Assembly: GCF_003058365.1 (NCBI RefSeq)
Contig: NZ_CP028858.1
Coordinates: 2,034,836 to 2,098,835, forward strand
DNA: 64,000 bases
DNA from: Halococcoides cellulosivorans
GTDB taxonomy: Archaea > Halobacteriota > Halobacteria > Halobacteriales > Haloarculaceae
Reading direction: 5' to 3'
The notes below the pieces were generated by a model. The model saw only the letters and a program-made list of their open reading frames with translations. It did no database searches and was not told where the DNA came from. The position numbers and the translations under genes are program-made. Positions 26,345 to 33,896 of this stretch are shown one piece after another; the stretch's first letter is position 1, and each line of letters begins with the position of its first letter.

Positions 26345-29062
26345 CTACCGCCGGTAGATCAGCACGCCAGCAGCAGCGACGAGGACGACGACGATCAGCA
26401 GCGGCAGGACGAATCCACCACTGCTGTCTTCGGGCGGCTCACCGCCACCAGCCTGCGTGGTGGTCGGTTCGTCGGTCGGCTCGTCGGTCGTCGGCTCGTC
26501 GGTCGTCGGTTCGTCAGTCTCGGGTTCGTCGGTCTCCGAGTCGTCGTCGGAGGGAACCGGCGTCTGGACCGCGCCACCCGAATCGTCGTCGGGTTCGTCG
26601 GGCGTGATCGGAACGCGATCGTTCCCACCGGTCGGGGGCGAGCCACTGCCGTCCTCGGTGTCGGTGGGTTCGGGTTCGGTCACCGAGAGCGTCCCGGTGG
26701 CCGAGGCACTGCGGTCGGCCCCGTCCTGGGCCACCGCGTCGAGCGTCCACGTGCCCGCCGCGGCGTCCGAGGGCGCCGAGAGCGTGACGTTGATCGTCAC
26801 GCTCCGGTTCTCGGACCAGGTCCACCCGATCTTCTGGGCGTCGTCGACCGTCCCGACCTGGGGCGTCCCGTCCGCGTCGTCGTAGGCTTCGATCGTCCAG
26901 TCGGACGGAATGCCCGACAGCGTGAGCACGCCCGTGTTCTCGGTGGTCAGCGAAAGCGTCATGTTCTCGCCAGCCAGCGCGCTGGCGTTCGAGACGCTCA
27001 CGGACGGCCCGGTCGGAGTCGCCTCCTCGACGGTGATCGTCCCGGTGGCAGTCGCCGTCAGATCGTCGGCGTTGGCCGCTTCCGCGGTCAACACCGTCTC
27101 ACCGAGCGCAGCGTCCTCGGGGATCGTCATCGTGATCGACACCGAGCGGTTGTCGTTTTGATCCCAGGCCCACGCGATCTTCCGGGCCCCGTCGGCAGTG
27201 TCGACCACCGTCGTGGCACCGTTCTCGTCGTACTCGTCGATCGTCCAGTTGTTCTGGATCCCTGCCAGCGAGAGCAGGCCCGTGTTCTCGGCGGTCACGT
27301 CGACCGTCACCGTCTCGCCCGGTGCGACCGTGCCGTTCGTGACGCTCACGCTCGGCTCGACCGGCTCAGGCCCGGCCTCTTCGACGGTGATCGTGCCGGT
27401 GGAAGTCGCCATCGCGTCGTCGGTGTCTTCGGCTACTGCAGTGAGGTCCGTCTCACCGAGCGTCGCGTCGTCGGGGATCGACAGCGTGACCGACACCGTG
27501 CGGTCGTCGTCCTGATCCCACGCCCAACCGATCTTCTGAGCACCGTCGACCGTGCCAACCACCGGTGACCCGCCCGCGTCGTCGTAGGAGTCGATCTCCC
27601 ACGCGGTCGGGATACCCGCCAGCGACAGCACGCCCGTGTTCTCGGCGGTCACGTCGACCGTCACCGTCTCGCCCGGTGCGACCGTACCGTCCGTCACGCT
27701 CACCGACGGTCCGGGCTCCGTGCCGGCGTCTTCGACGGTGAGTTGACCGTCCTCGGTCCCGGAGATAGCCGACTCCCCGGTCCGACGGTCGCTCGTGACC
27801 TCGACGTCGGACAGCGAGAGGGCCACGGTGCCGTCAACGTCCGCTGCGGCCTGCAGGTCGACGGTCGCGAGGACGACCTGCGAGTCGGTCTCGTTGATCG
27901 CTCCGGCCTCGTCAGCGACGCTCAGAGTCGCATTGCTGCCGTCGGAAGCGACCGATTTGCTGACGAACTGCGGATCGACCTCGCCCACCGCGTGATTCAC
28001 GTCGGTGATCGTCGCGAGCGAGGTATCAGAGGTGTCGACGGTGAAGCCGAACCCGGAGACCCCCATGGGCGCGCTGTCCATGACGATCTGTGCCGTCGTG
28101 GTCTCACCCGCGGTGACGTTCCCAGCGACGACCCGAAGCGGAACCTGCTCGCCCGGTTCCGGCGTGGTCGTCGTCGATTCGGTGACCGCGACCGTCCCGG
28201 TGGCAGTCACCGTCTCGTCGTCCAAACTGCTCGCTTCTCCGGTGAGGTCCGTCTCACCGGGTGCCGCGTCGTCGGGGATCGACAGCGTGACCGAGACCGA
28301 TCGGTCGTCGTCCTGATCCCACGTCCAGCCGATCTTCTGGGCGCCGTCGACCGTCCCGTCTTGCGGCGTCCCGCCCGCCGTGTCGTAGGAGTCGATCTCC
28401 CACGCGGTCGGGATACCCGACAGCGAGAGTACGCCAGCGTTCTCGGCGGTCACGTCGACCGTCACCGTCTCGCCCGGTGCGACCGATCCGTCCGTCACGC
28501 TCACGCTCGGCGCGTCGGGCGCAGCAGTCGTCGGTTCCGGTTCGATCGTCGACTCCGGCGGCGTCTCCGTCGGGTCCGGCGTCGGCGTCGTCTCCGGTTC
28601 AGTCGTCGGTTCCGTCCCCTCGACGCTGACCGACACCGTCGAAGAGATCATCCCACCCTTGTATCGTTCGAGTTCGAGTGGGAACTCGTACGTCCCGCCC
28701 GCGTCCGCGGGCACGTCGAAGACGACCCAGTCCGTCCCGGTGTTATTGGAGGCCCGGACCCAGCCGACGCTCTGATAGCTCTCGCCATCGGGCGATTTCG
28801 TCACGACACCGCCCGAGTCGTCCGCGACCGTCCAGGAGTTGGGCACCTCCCTGATGTTCACACCCGACGCGTTCTCGTAGGTGACCGATACGTTCACTTG
28901 TCCGCCCGGTTCGACCGATAGCTGGTCGGTGTGATCGACGAGTGTCGGTGTCTCTTCGGCAGCCACGAGGCCGACGCCCGCAGAGGCTCCGACCGCGACG
29001 AGGACGACCGCAAGTGCAACGAGTCCCGTCCGTAATCGCCTGTTCGGTGAATTAGAAATCAT
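26345..29062 (-). CDS. Membrane-anchored cohesin-like scaffold protein
   Basis: A 905-residue surface protein. It has a signal peptide (1-35) and a divergent N-terminal beta-module (38-149). Four near-identical modules of about 110 residues follow (185-295, 451-561, 569-680 and 685-796), each with APGETVTVDVTAEN and GIPTAWEIDSY. The domain at 306-445 is cohesin-like: VPLRVVAGNVTAGETTTAQ, MGVSGFGFTVDTSDTSLATI, and a closing VALSLSDVEV. A Pro/Thr/Asp/Glu linker (797-880) leads to a C-terminal helix, FVLPLLIVVVLVAAAGVLIYRR, which would hold it in the membrane. The layout fits an anchoring scaffoldin. The start lies 38 bp after the stop of the 669-residue scaffold gene, so the two are probably co-transcribed. 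Confidence 0.82.
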   Translation of the reverse strand: MISNSPNRRLRTGLVALAVVLVAVGASAGVGLVAAEETPTLVDHTDQLSVEPGGQVNVSVTYENASGVNIREVPNSWTVADDSGGVVTKSPDGESYQSVGWVRASNNTGTDWVVFDVPADAGGTYEFPLELERYKGGMISSTVSVSVEGTEPTTEPETTPTPDPTETPPESTIEPEPTTAAPDAPSVSVTDGSVAPGETVTVDVTAENAGVLSLSGIPTAWEIDSYDTAGGTPQDGTVDGAQKIGWTWDQDDDRSVSVTLSIPDDAAPGETDLTGEASSLDDETVTATGTVAVTESTTTTPEPGEQVPLRVVAGNVTAGETTTAQIVMDSAPMGVSGFGFTVDTSDTSLATITDVNHAVGEVDPQFVSKSVASDGSNATLSVADEAGAINETDSQVVLATVDLQAAADVDGTVALSLSDVEVTSDRRTGESAISGTEDGQLTVEDAGTEPGPSVSVTDGTVAPGETVTVDVTAENTGVLSLAGIPTAWEIDSYDDAGGSPVVGTVDGAQKIGWAWDQDDDRTVSVTLSIPDDATLGETDLTAVAEDTDDAMATSTGTITVEEAGPEPVEPSVSVTNGTVAPGETVTVDVTAENTGLLSLAGIQNNWTIDEYDENGATTVVDTADGARKIAWAWDQNDNRSVSITMTIPEDAALGETVLTAEAANADDLTATATGTITVEEATPTGPSVSVSNASALAGENMTLSLTTENTGVLTLSGIPSDWTIEAYDDADGTPQVGTVDDAQKIGWTWSENRSVTINVTLSAPSDAAAGTWTLDAVAQDGADRSASATGTLSVTEPEPTDTEDGSGSPPTGGNDRVPITPDEPDDDSGGAVQTPVPSDDDSETDEPETDEPTTDEPTTDEPTDEPTTTQAGGGEPPEDSSGGFVLPLLIVVVLVAAAGVLIYRR

Positions 29063-29100
29063 GTGTGGAGGGTGATTAATTGGCTTTCACAGCGGTGAGA

Positions 29101-31110
29101 TCAGAAGAAGTACGCCCTCATCACAGTGACAGCGTCTTCGAGCGAGATGTCACCAATCAGGTAGTCACCCTTGGCCTCCATGACTTCGGAGGGCTGGAGC
29201 TCGTCTTTGGGCTCTTTGATCTGCATGTACTGCTCGACGATGCCAGGTTCCGGATCGGTCGGCGTCGGTTCCGGATCGGTCGGCGTCGGTTCCGGATCGG
29301 TCGGCGTCGGGTCGGTGCCCTCGACCGTGAGCTGACCGTCCTCGGTCCCGGAGATAGCCGACTCACCGGTCCGACGGTCGCTCGTGACCATCGCGTCGGA
29401 CAGCGACAGCGTCACGGTACCGTCGGCGTCGGCGGCCTGCAGGTCGACGGTCGCGAGGACGACCTGCGATTCGGACTCACCGACCACTTTGTTGGTGTCT
29501 CCGACTTTCAGGAAGGCACTGCTGCCGTCGGAGGCGACCGTTTTGTCGACGAAGTCCGGATCGGTCTCGCTCAGAGCGGGACTCACGTCGGAGATCGTCG
29601 CGAGCGAGGTGTCGGAGACCTCGACGGTGAAGTCGAACCCGGAGACACCCATGGGCGCGCTGTCCATGACGACCTCCGCGGTCGTGGTCTCGCCAGCGGA
29701 CACGCTGCCGGCGACGACCCGCAGCGGAACCTGATCGAGCGGGGTCTCCGTCGTGGTCTCTTCGGGCGTGGGCTCCTCGGTCGTCGTCTCTTCGGGCGTG
29801 CCGTCGGAGATCGTCGCCGTCCCGAAGCCGGGCGCGAGGTCGATCTCGTCACCGTCGCTGTTCTGCAGTGTGCCGATCTCGGTCGAGAGCGAGGCCGTCC
29901 CGCTGCCCGTGCTCACGAGGTTGACCGTCGCCAGTTCGACGTCGGTCGCACCCGCACCGAACTCGCCGGCCGAGTCGCTCGCCTTGATCGTGACCGCCGA
30001 CGCGTCCGATGAGACACTCGTGGAGCTGACAGTGGAGAACGCCGACGGGTACGTCGCGGAGTCCGTTCCGCGCCCGGTGGCGACCTCGACGACGCTCGTG
30101 TCGCTGAGCGAGACAGTCATCTCGTACCCCGAGAGCCCGTTCGGCGCTTCGGTCAGCGTCAGGGTCGCGCCGTAGCCCGAGTCGGTCTCGGCCAGGTCGA
30201 CGTCGATCGTCGGCATGTCGACGGACCCGTCTGTCGTCGTCTCCGTCTCCGTCGGCGTTTCAGTATCCGTCGGCGTTTCAGTATCCGTCGGCGTTTCAGT
30301 ATCCGTCGGCGTTTCAGTATCCGTCGGCGTTTCAGTATCCGTCGGCGTTTCAGTATCCGTCGGCGTTTCAGTATCCGTCGGCGTCTGGTCAGGGCCGATG
30401 ACCTCGGTGGACGTGGACCCGGACTCGTTCGTCAGCATCATCGACTCGACGGTGTACGTGCTCTCGTCGTACCCACCCTTGTAGGCGTCGTCGAGGTCGG
30501 CCGGATACTCCCAACTCGTCTTCGTGGACCCATCGGGCGCCGAGGAGAGGTTGTTGACCTCGACACCGATGTTGGCGGTCCCCGTTCCCGCGTGGTTGAC
30601 CGTGAACTCCACCATCTCGATGCCCGTGTCGCCGGGCCAGATCTCGTAGCCGAAGTCGAGCGTTCGACCGGACACACTCCCCGGCCCGTCGATCGTCACG
30701 AACGGCGACGATGTGTCGTCAGTGTTGTATTCTCCCCAGAGCTTGCCGAGGTCGATCGGATCGGAGTCCTCGTTGATCGTGACCGACGAGAAGACGAACT
30801 CCTCGTCGATGGTCGCCACGTCGGTGTCGTCCGACGTGAAGGTGAGGTTGAAACCGGCGAGGCCAGCGGGCGCGTGCGAGAGTTCGACCTGCACCGTCGT
30901 CGAACCCCCGGTACCCTCCTGAACGACCGTCGGAGTCAGTTCGACGGTCGGTTTCTCGGCGCCGCTGACGGTCGAGACAGCTGCCGTGCCCCCAATGGTC
31001 AGCAGTGCCCCCGCACCGGCTGTCGTCTTCAAGAACTCGCGACGGTTCTGTCGCGAGCCGCGTTCGGGTGTCTGTTCCACAGAATCGATCGACTGAGTTT
31101 GTTCTGTCAT
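29101..31110 (-). CDS. Tat-secreted protein with three cohesin-like domains
   Basis: A 669-residue surface protein. A twin-arginine signal (QNRREFLKTTAGAGALL) is followed by three cohesin-like beta domains at about 52-226, 297-434 and 460-598. The third is nearly identical to the cohesin-like domain of the 905-residue protein (VPLRVVAG, ETTTAEVVMDSAPMGVSGF). The first two are more divergent but keep the alternating hydrophobic pattern (HAPAGLAGFNLTF, APNGLSGYEMTVSL). A TPTDTE repeat linker joins domains 1 and 2, and Pro/Thr/Asp linkers join the others. The C-terminus (ELQPSEVMEAKGDYLIGD) is the tail shared with three giant surface proteins. It resembles an adaptor scaffoldin, which would bind enzymes through its cohesins and another partner through its tail. 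Confidence 0.8.
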   Translation of the reverse strand: MTEQTQSIDSVEQTPERGSRQNRREFLKTTAGAGALLTIGGTAAVSTVSGAEKPTVELTPTVVQEGTGGSTTVQVELSHAPAGLAGFNLTFTSDDTDVATIDEEFVFSSVTINEDSDPIDLGKLWGEYNTDDTSSPFVTIDGPGSVSGRTLDFGYEIWPGDTGIEMVEFTVNHAGTGTANIGVEVNNLSSAPDGSTKTSWEYPADLDDAYKGGYDESTYTVESMMLTNESGSTSTEVIGPDQTPTDTETPTDTETPTDTETPTDTETPTDTETPTDTETPTDTETPTETETTTDGSVDMPTIDVDLAETDSGYGATLTLTEAPNGLSGYEMTVSLSDTSVVEVATGRGTDSATYPSAFSTVSSTSVSSDASAVTIKASDSAGEFGAGATDVELATVNLVSTGSGTASLSTEIGTLQNSDGDEIDLAPGFGTATISDGTPEETTTEEPTPEETTTETPLDQVPLRVVAGSVSAGETTTAEVVMDSAPMGVSGFDFTVEVSDTSLATISDVSPALSETDPDFVDKTVASDGSSAFLKVGDTNKVVGESESQVVLATVDLQAADADGTVTLSLSDAMVTSDRRTGESAISGTEDGQLTVEGTDPTPTDPEPTPTDPEPTPTDPEPGIVEQYMQIKEPKDELQPSEVMEAKGDYLIGDISLEDAVTVMRAYFF
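30251..30376 (-). repeat. Seven perfect 18-bp tandem repeats
   Basis: Seven exact copies of GTCGGCGTTTCAGTATCC (plus strand) encode a run of TPTDTE in the linker between cohesin-like domains 1 and 2. Perfect nucleotide identity, including synonymous positions, means recent expansion. Copy number is likely to vary between strains and would change linker length. Confidence 0.95.
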
Positions 31111-31187
31111 GGTCCGTGTTTCACCGCGTGAGCCAGATGACGGCGTGTCACCAACCCACGTGATCGGTTTTCCCCTGTGACCCCCAC
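31107..31187 (-). CDS. Possible short leader ORF before the triple-cohesin gene
   Basis: A GTG-initiated 26-codon frame whose TGA overlaps the ATG of the triple-cohesin gene (ATGA). A GGTGA Shine-Dalgarno-like sequence lies about 10 bases before that ATG. The architecture is like that before the giant genes, but this peptide is not conserved with theirs. Its own promoter spacing is uncertain, so I rate it low. Confidence 0.3.
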   Translation of the reverse strand: MGVTGENRSRGLVTRRHLAHAVKHGP

Positions 31188-31385
31188 GATTAGACCGACG
31201 GTGGGGTATACTTTCGATTAAGGGGCCGGAACAAAAAATTTTTTCGCATGATTCCTCCGACTATCACGTTGACCAACTTGATTCCTCCCACTGGGGAGAT
31301 ATATTCAGCCATTGTATCGGAAGAATTTTTCCGAAATGCAGTCGCCAGCAACTGAAACGAAGTCGGGGTCCTCACGCGAGTGCGA

Positions 31386-32675
31386 TCAGGCCGTGTCGCT
31401 CGACACCGTTTCGTTCGACACGGGGTCCGCGAGCTCCGGGTGAAGCTCCTCGACACCGGGATCGCCGCTGAACCCGGTTTCGCCCTGCTCGGAAGCGGAG
31501 TCCTCGTCATCCGGATCGACGCCAGAGTCGCCCTCCTCGTCCGGATCGGCGGTTGAGTCGTCGTCCTCGGCGTCCGGATCGGCACGAGAGTCGCCCTCGT
31601 CGGCGTCGTCTCCGAACGCGGGGTCAGGACCGGCGCCCGGTGGGCCAGCGCCGTCCGCGGAGTCGTCGGCGTCCCAATCATCGTCGAAATCGTCTCGGGT
31701 GTCCTCACTCGACGGATCGGCAGGCGCGTCGGAGTCGTCGCCGTCCCGATCATCGTCGAAATCGTCTCGGGCGTCCTCACTCGACGGATCGGCGGGCGCG
31801 TCGGAGTCGGCGGGGTCGGCCGGAACCACGTTCGAGTCGGGCCCGTCCGGGTCGTCCCGATCGCCGGTCTCCCAGCCGTCTGCGGGCGGTGATCCACGGT
31901 GCTCGTGTCCGCGATCCGCCGACTCCGCGTCGTCCGATTCGTCGTCGCGGTCGTCGCTTCCCGCCGACCGGTTCGTTCCGGGCCGATCGTCGGACTCGTC
32001 GGCCCACGGGTCGGGCCACTCGTCACTCCAGGGCGCGTCCGAAACCGTCTCGACGCCGCGGTCGGGGCCGGTCGCTGTCGACTGACGCGCGGGCGTCGAT
32101 CGTCCGGACTGATCGCTCCAGTCCCTGTCGGCGGCCGACCCGCTCCCGGGCAATTCGCGCACGATGCGATCGGACTCCGTTTCGTCGACCGCCGACCGCT
32201 CGACGAGATGGCGGAGTGCGTTCGCGCGGGCCGCACTGGCGGTCATCTTGACTCTGTAGACCGACGCAGGGACCGACCCCGAGGCGTACCCATCACGGGT
32301 TCGGTTCCAGTCTGCGGACAGATTTCTGGCGTCCCGTTCGAGCGCGGCCAGGTGGGCCCGGCGGACGCGCTCGCGAGCGGCCGGCGAGTCCGCCCGGTCG
32401 AGGTCCTCTTCGAGCAGCGCTTCCTGATAGGATTGGGACGTTCGAGCCTCCTGAACGGCGATCGCTGACGACACGAACGCACCGGGCGGAGCGGCCTCCG
32501 TGGCCGACGCGTTCGACGCTGCAGTCGCGTTCGGCGCGGGAGACGACGCCGACGGGTCGGCTGCCGACACCCCACCGATCGCGCCCACTGTCGCGACGAT
32601 CACCACGGCGACGACGGCCCACGTGCTCAGCGCGGCGATCGACGGACGGCGTTCGATTGCGTCGGTCTCAATCAT
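31386..32675 (-). CDS. Secreted protein with acidic disordered tail
   Basis: A 429-residue secreted protein. A signal-type helix (ALSTWAVVAVVIVATVGAIGG) is followed by an Ala/Ser/Asn linker. A folded helical region (about 65-175) contains VQEARTSQSYQEALLEEDLD, RRAHLAALERDARNLSADWN and YRVKMTASAARANALRHLV. After that it is almost all Asp, Ser, Pro and Glu, with a tandem 24-residue repeat (PADPSSEDxRDDFDDDxDxD). Its start overlaps the end of the upstream membrane-bound regulator gene by eight bases, so they form an operon. The function is unrecognised. Confidence 0.78.
   Translation of the reverse strand: MIETDAIERRPSIAALSTWAVVAVVIVATVGAIGGVSAADPSASSPAPNATAASNASATEAAPPGAFVSSAIAVQEARTSQSYQEALLEEDLDRADSPAARERVRRAHLAALERDARNLSADWNRTRDGYASGSVPASVYRVKMTASAARANALRHLVERSAVDETESDRIVRELPGSGSAADRDWSDQSGRSTPARQSTATGPDRGVETVSDAPWSDEWPDPWADESDDRPGTNRSAGSDDRDDESDDAESADRGHEHRGSPPADGWETGDRDDPDGPDSNVVPADPADSDAPADPSSEDARDDFDDDRDGDDSDAPADPSSEDTRDDFDDDWDADDSADGAGPPGAGPDPAFGDDADEGDSRADPDAEDDDSTADPDEEGDSGVDPDDEDSASEQGETGFSGDPGVEELHPELADPVSNETVSSDTA
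31666..31809 (-). repeat. Two 72-bp repeats in the acidic tail
   Basis: Two adjacent units of 72 bp, nearly identical, encode the repeated Asp/Ser/Pro block in the acidic tail of the secreted protein. They differ at only a few positions, so the duplication is recent. Confidence 0.75.
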
Positions 32676-33702
32676 CGGTGTGCTCCTGGGCGGTGATAAC
32701 GTTCTCGCGGCCGAGTCTGAACACCTCGATCGTCCCCGCCTCGGCCAGTCGGCGGACGACTTTGCTGGTCTTCGAATCGCCCCAGCCACACTCCTCCGCG
32801 AGCACCTGCTGTTTCACGCGGCCGTCGTGGCGCTCCAGGACCCACTGCACGTGTTCTTCGTTGCTCAGCGGCGTCGGCGGCTGATCGGCCGGATCCTCGG
32901 TGGTCGTCGCGGCGGACGACTCGCTATCCTCGGCCCCAGCCTCGCGATTCCGGCGGCGGCGCACGACCGTGATCGATCCCACGCCGACGCTGACGGCGAC
33001 CAGGCCCGCGACGCTCGGAAGAGGGGGTGGGCCGCCTTCGCTCGCGGTGAAGACGATCTGCGGTTCGGAGGCATCGAACCGACCGCCGGTCCAGACCAGC
33101 GCACCGTCCTCGCGGTCATCGGGCGCTGGGTCGACACGCTCGATTTCGTAGCCCGCCGGCGCCTCGACGGTCAGTTGCGTCCGTGGGCCGATGTAGAATC
33201 CGCGCAGCGGTTCACCCGCGTGGACGGTCGAATCGTCGACGACCGCGAAGCCCGACCACTCGAAGCGGTGGACCACCAGCCCCGCCTCCCGGGGCACCGA
33301 CTGGCGGCGTGCATCGACGGAGACGGACTCGACGGCCATCGATCGGCCAGTCGCGTTCTCGACCGCCCCGACAGTCCGTTCGACGTCCGACCGGACGGAT
33401 CCGACGTAGTTCGACCGGTCCGCAACGAGGCGATCCTGCAGGCGATCGAACGCCGCCGATCGGTTCTCCGTCCCGAGGCGATAGTGATACTCGACCGTCC
33501 AGATCGCAGTGCCGTTGGGCTGGACCTCGACGGTGATCCGAACCTCGTCCGCCGAGAGGGCGTCCGAACCGCCGGCCTGGCCGGCCGCGATGCTCGCAGA
33601 CCCACCAGCGACGACGATCAGCGTAACCAGAGCCATCACTCTGGCCCGGTGCCAGCCCCCCACGATACACCTATATTCGGTCTCTATCGATGAAAAATTC
33701 AT
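32668..33702 (-). CDS. Membrane-anchored winged-helix regulator
   Basis: A 344-residue protein. A short signal/anchor helix (VMALVTLIVVAGGSASIAAGQ) is followed by an extracytoplasmic beta domain of about 180 residues (VQPNGTAIWTVEYHYRLGTEN, GFYIGPRTQLTVEAPAGYEIERV). A second helix (LPSVAGLVAVSVGVGSITVV) with an RRRRNR stop-transfer follows. The cytoplasmic part (about 250-345) is a winged helix: LSNEEHVQWVLERHDGRVKQQVLAEECGWGDSKTSKVVRRLAEAGTIEV. This topology, an outside sensor and an inside DNA-binding domain, is known from haloarchaeal TrmB-like membrane regulators. Starts at 33702 (ATG), 33663 (GTG) or 33636 (ATG) are all possible; a TATATTC at 33672-33680 favours a downstream one. Confidence 0.82.
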   Translation of the reverse strand: MNFSSIETEYRCIVGGWHRARVMALVTLIVVAGGSASIAAGQAGGSDALSADEVRITVEVQPNGTAIWTVEYHYRLGTENRSAAFDRLQDRLVADRSNYVGSVRSDVERTVGAVENATGRSMAVESVSVDARRQSVPREAGLVVHRFEWSGFAVVDDSTVHAGEPLRGFYIGPRTQLTVEAPAGYEIERVDPAPDDREDGALVWTGGRFDASEPQIVFTASEGGPPPLPSVAGLVAVSVGVGSITVVRRRRNREAGAEDSESSAATTTEDPADQPPTPLSNEEHVQWVLERHDGRVKQQVLAEECGWGDSKTSKVVRRLAEAGTIEVFRLGRENVITAQEHTDD

Positions 33703-33896
33703 TGGTACTCTGTAGAATATTGACGGCTTCGCGCCCGACCCGCGCCGGACAGATCGCGCAGATCGGCCTCGCCAGAACCGGGCCGCACCGTTCGTGTCTG
33801 AAATGGCGTCATTCTGTGTACGGAAAGGGGAATCCACCGGGACCGGCCGTGGTCCCGGAGAGGGTGACCGGTGGGTGCCGCTCAACCTGTGGATCC

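Noticed and set aside
30251-30376. Regular direct repeats that might look like CRISPR
   Set aside because: There are no spacers. The units are head-to-tail 18-mers that encode a protein linker in frame.
31111-31385. AT-rich gap between the triple-cohesin gene and the acidic protein gene as a possible small gene
   Set aside because: I see promoter-like AT tracts, a repeated TGATTCCTCC and a TCGGAA-TTCCGA palindrome, but no codon-biased frame.
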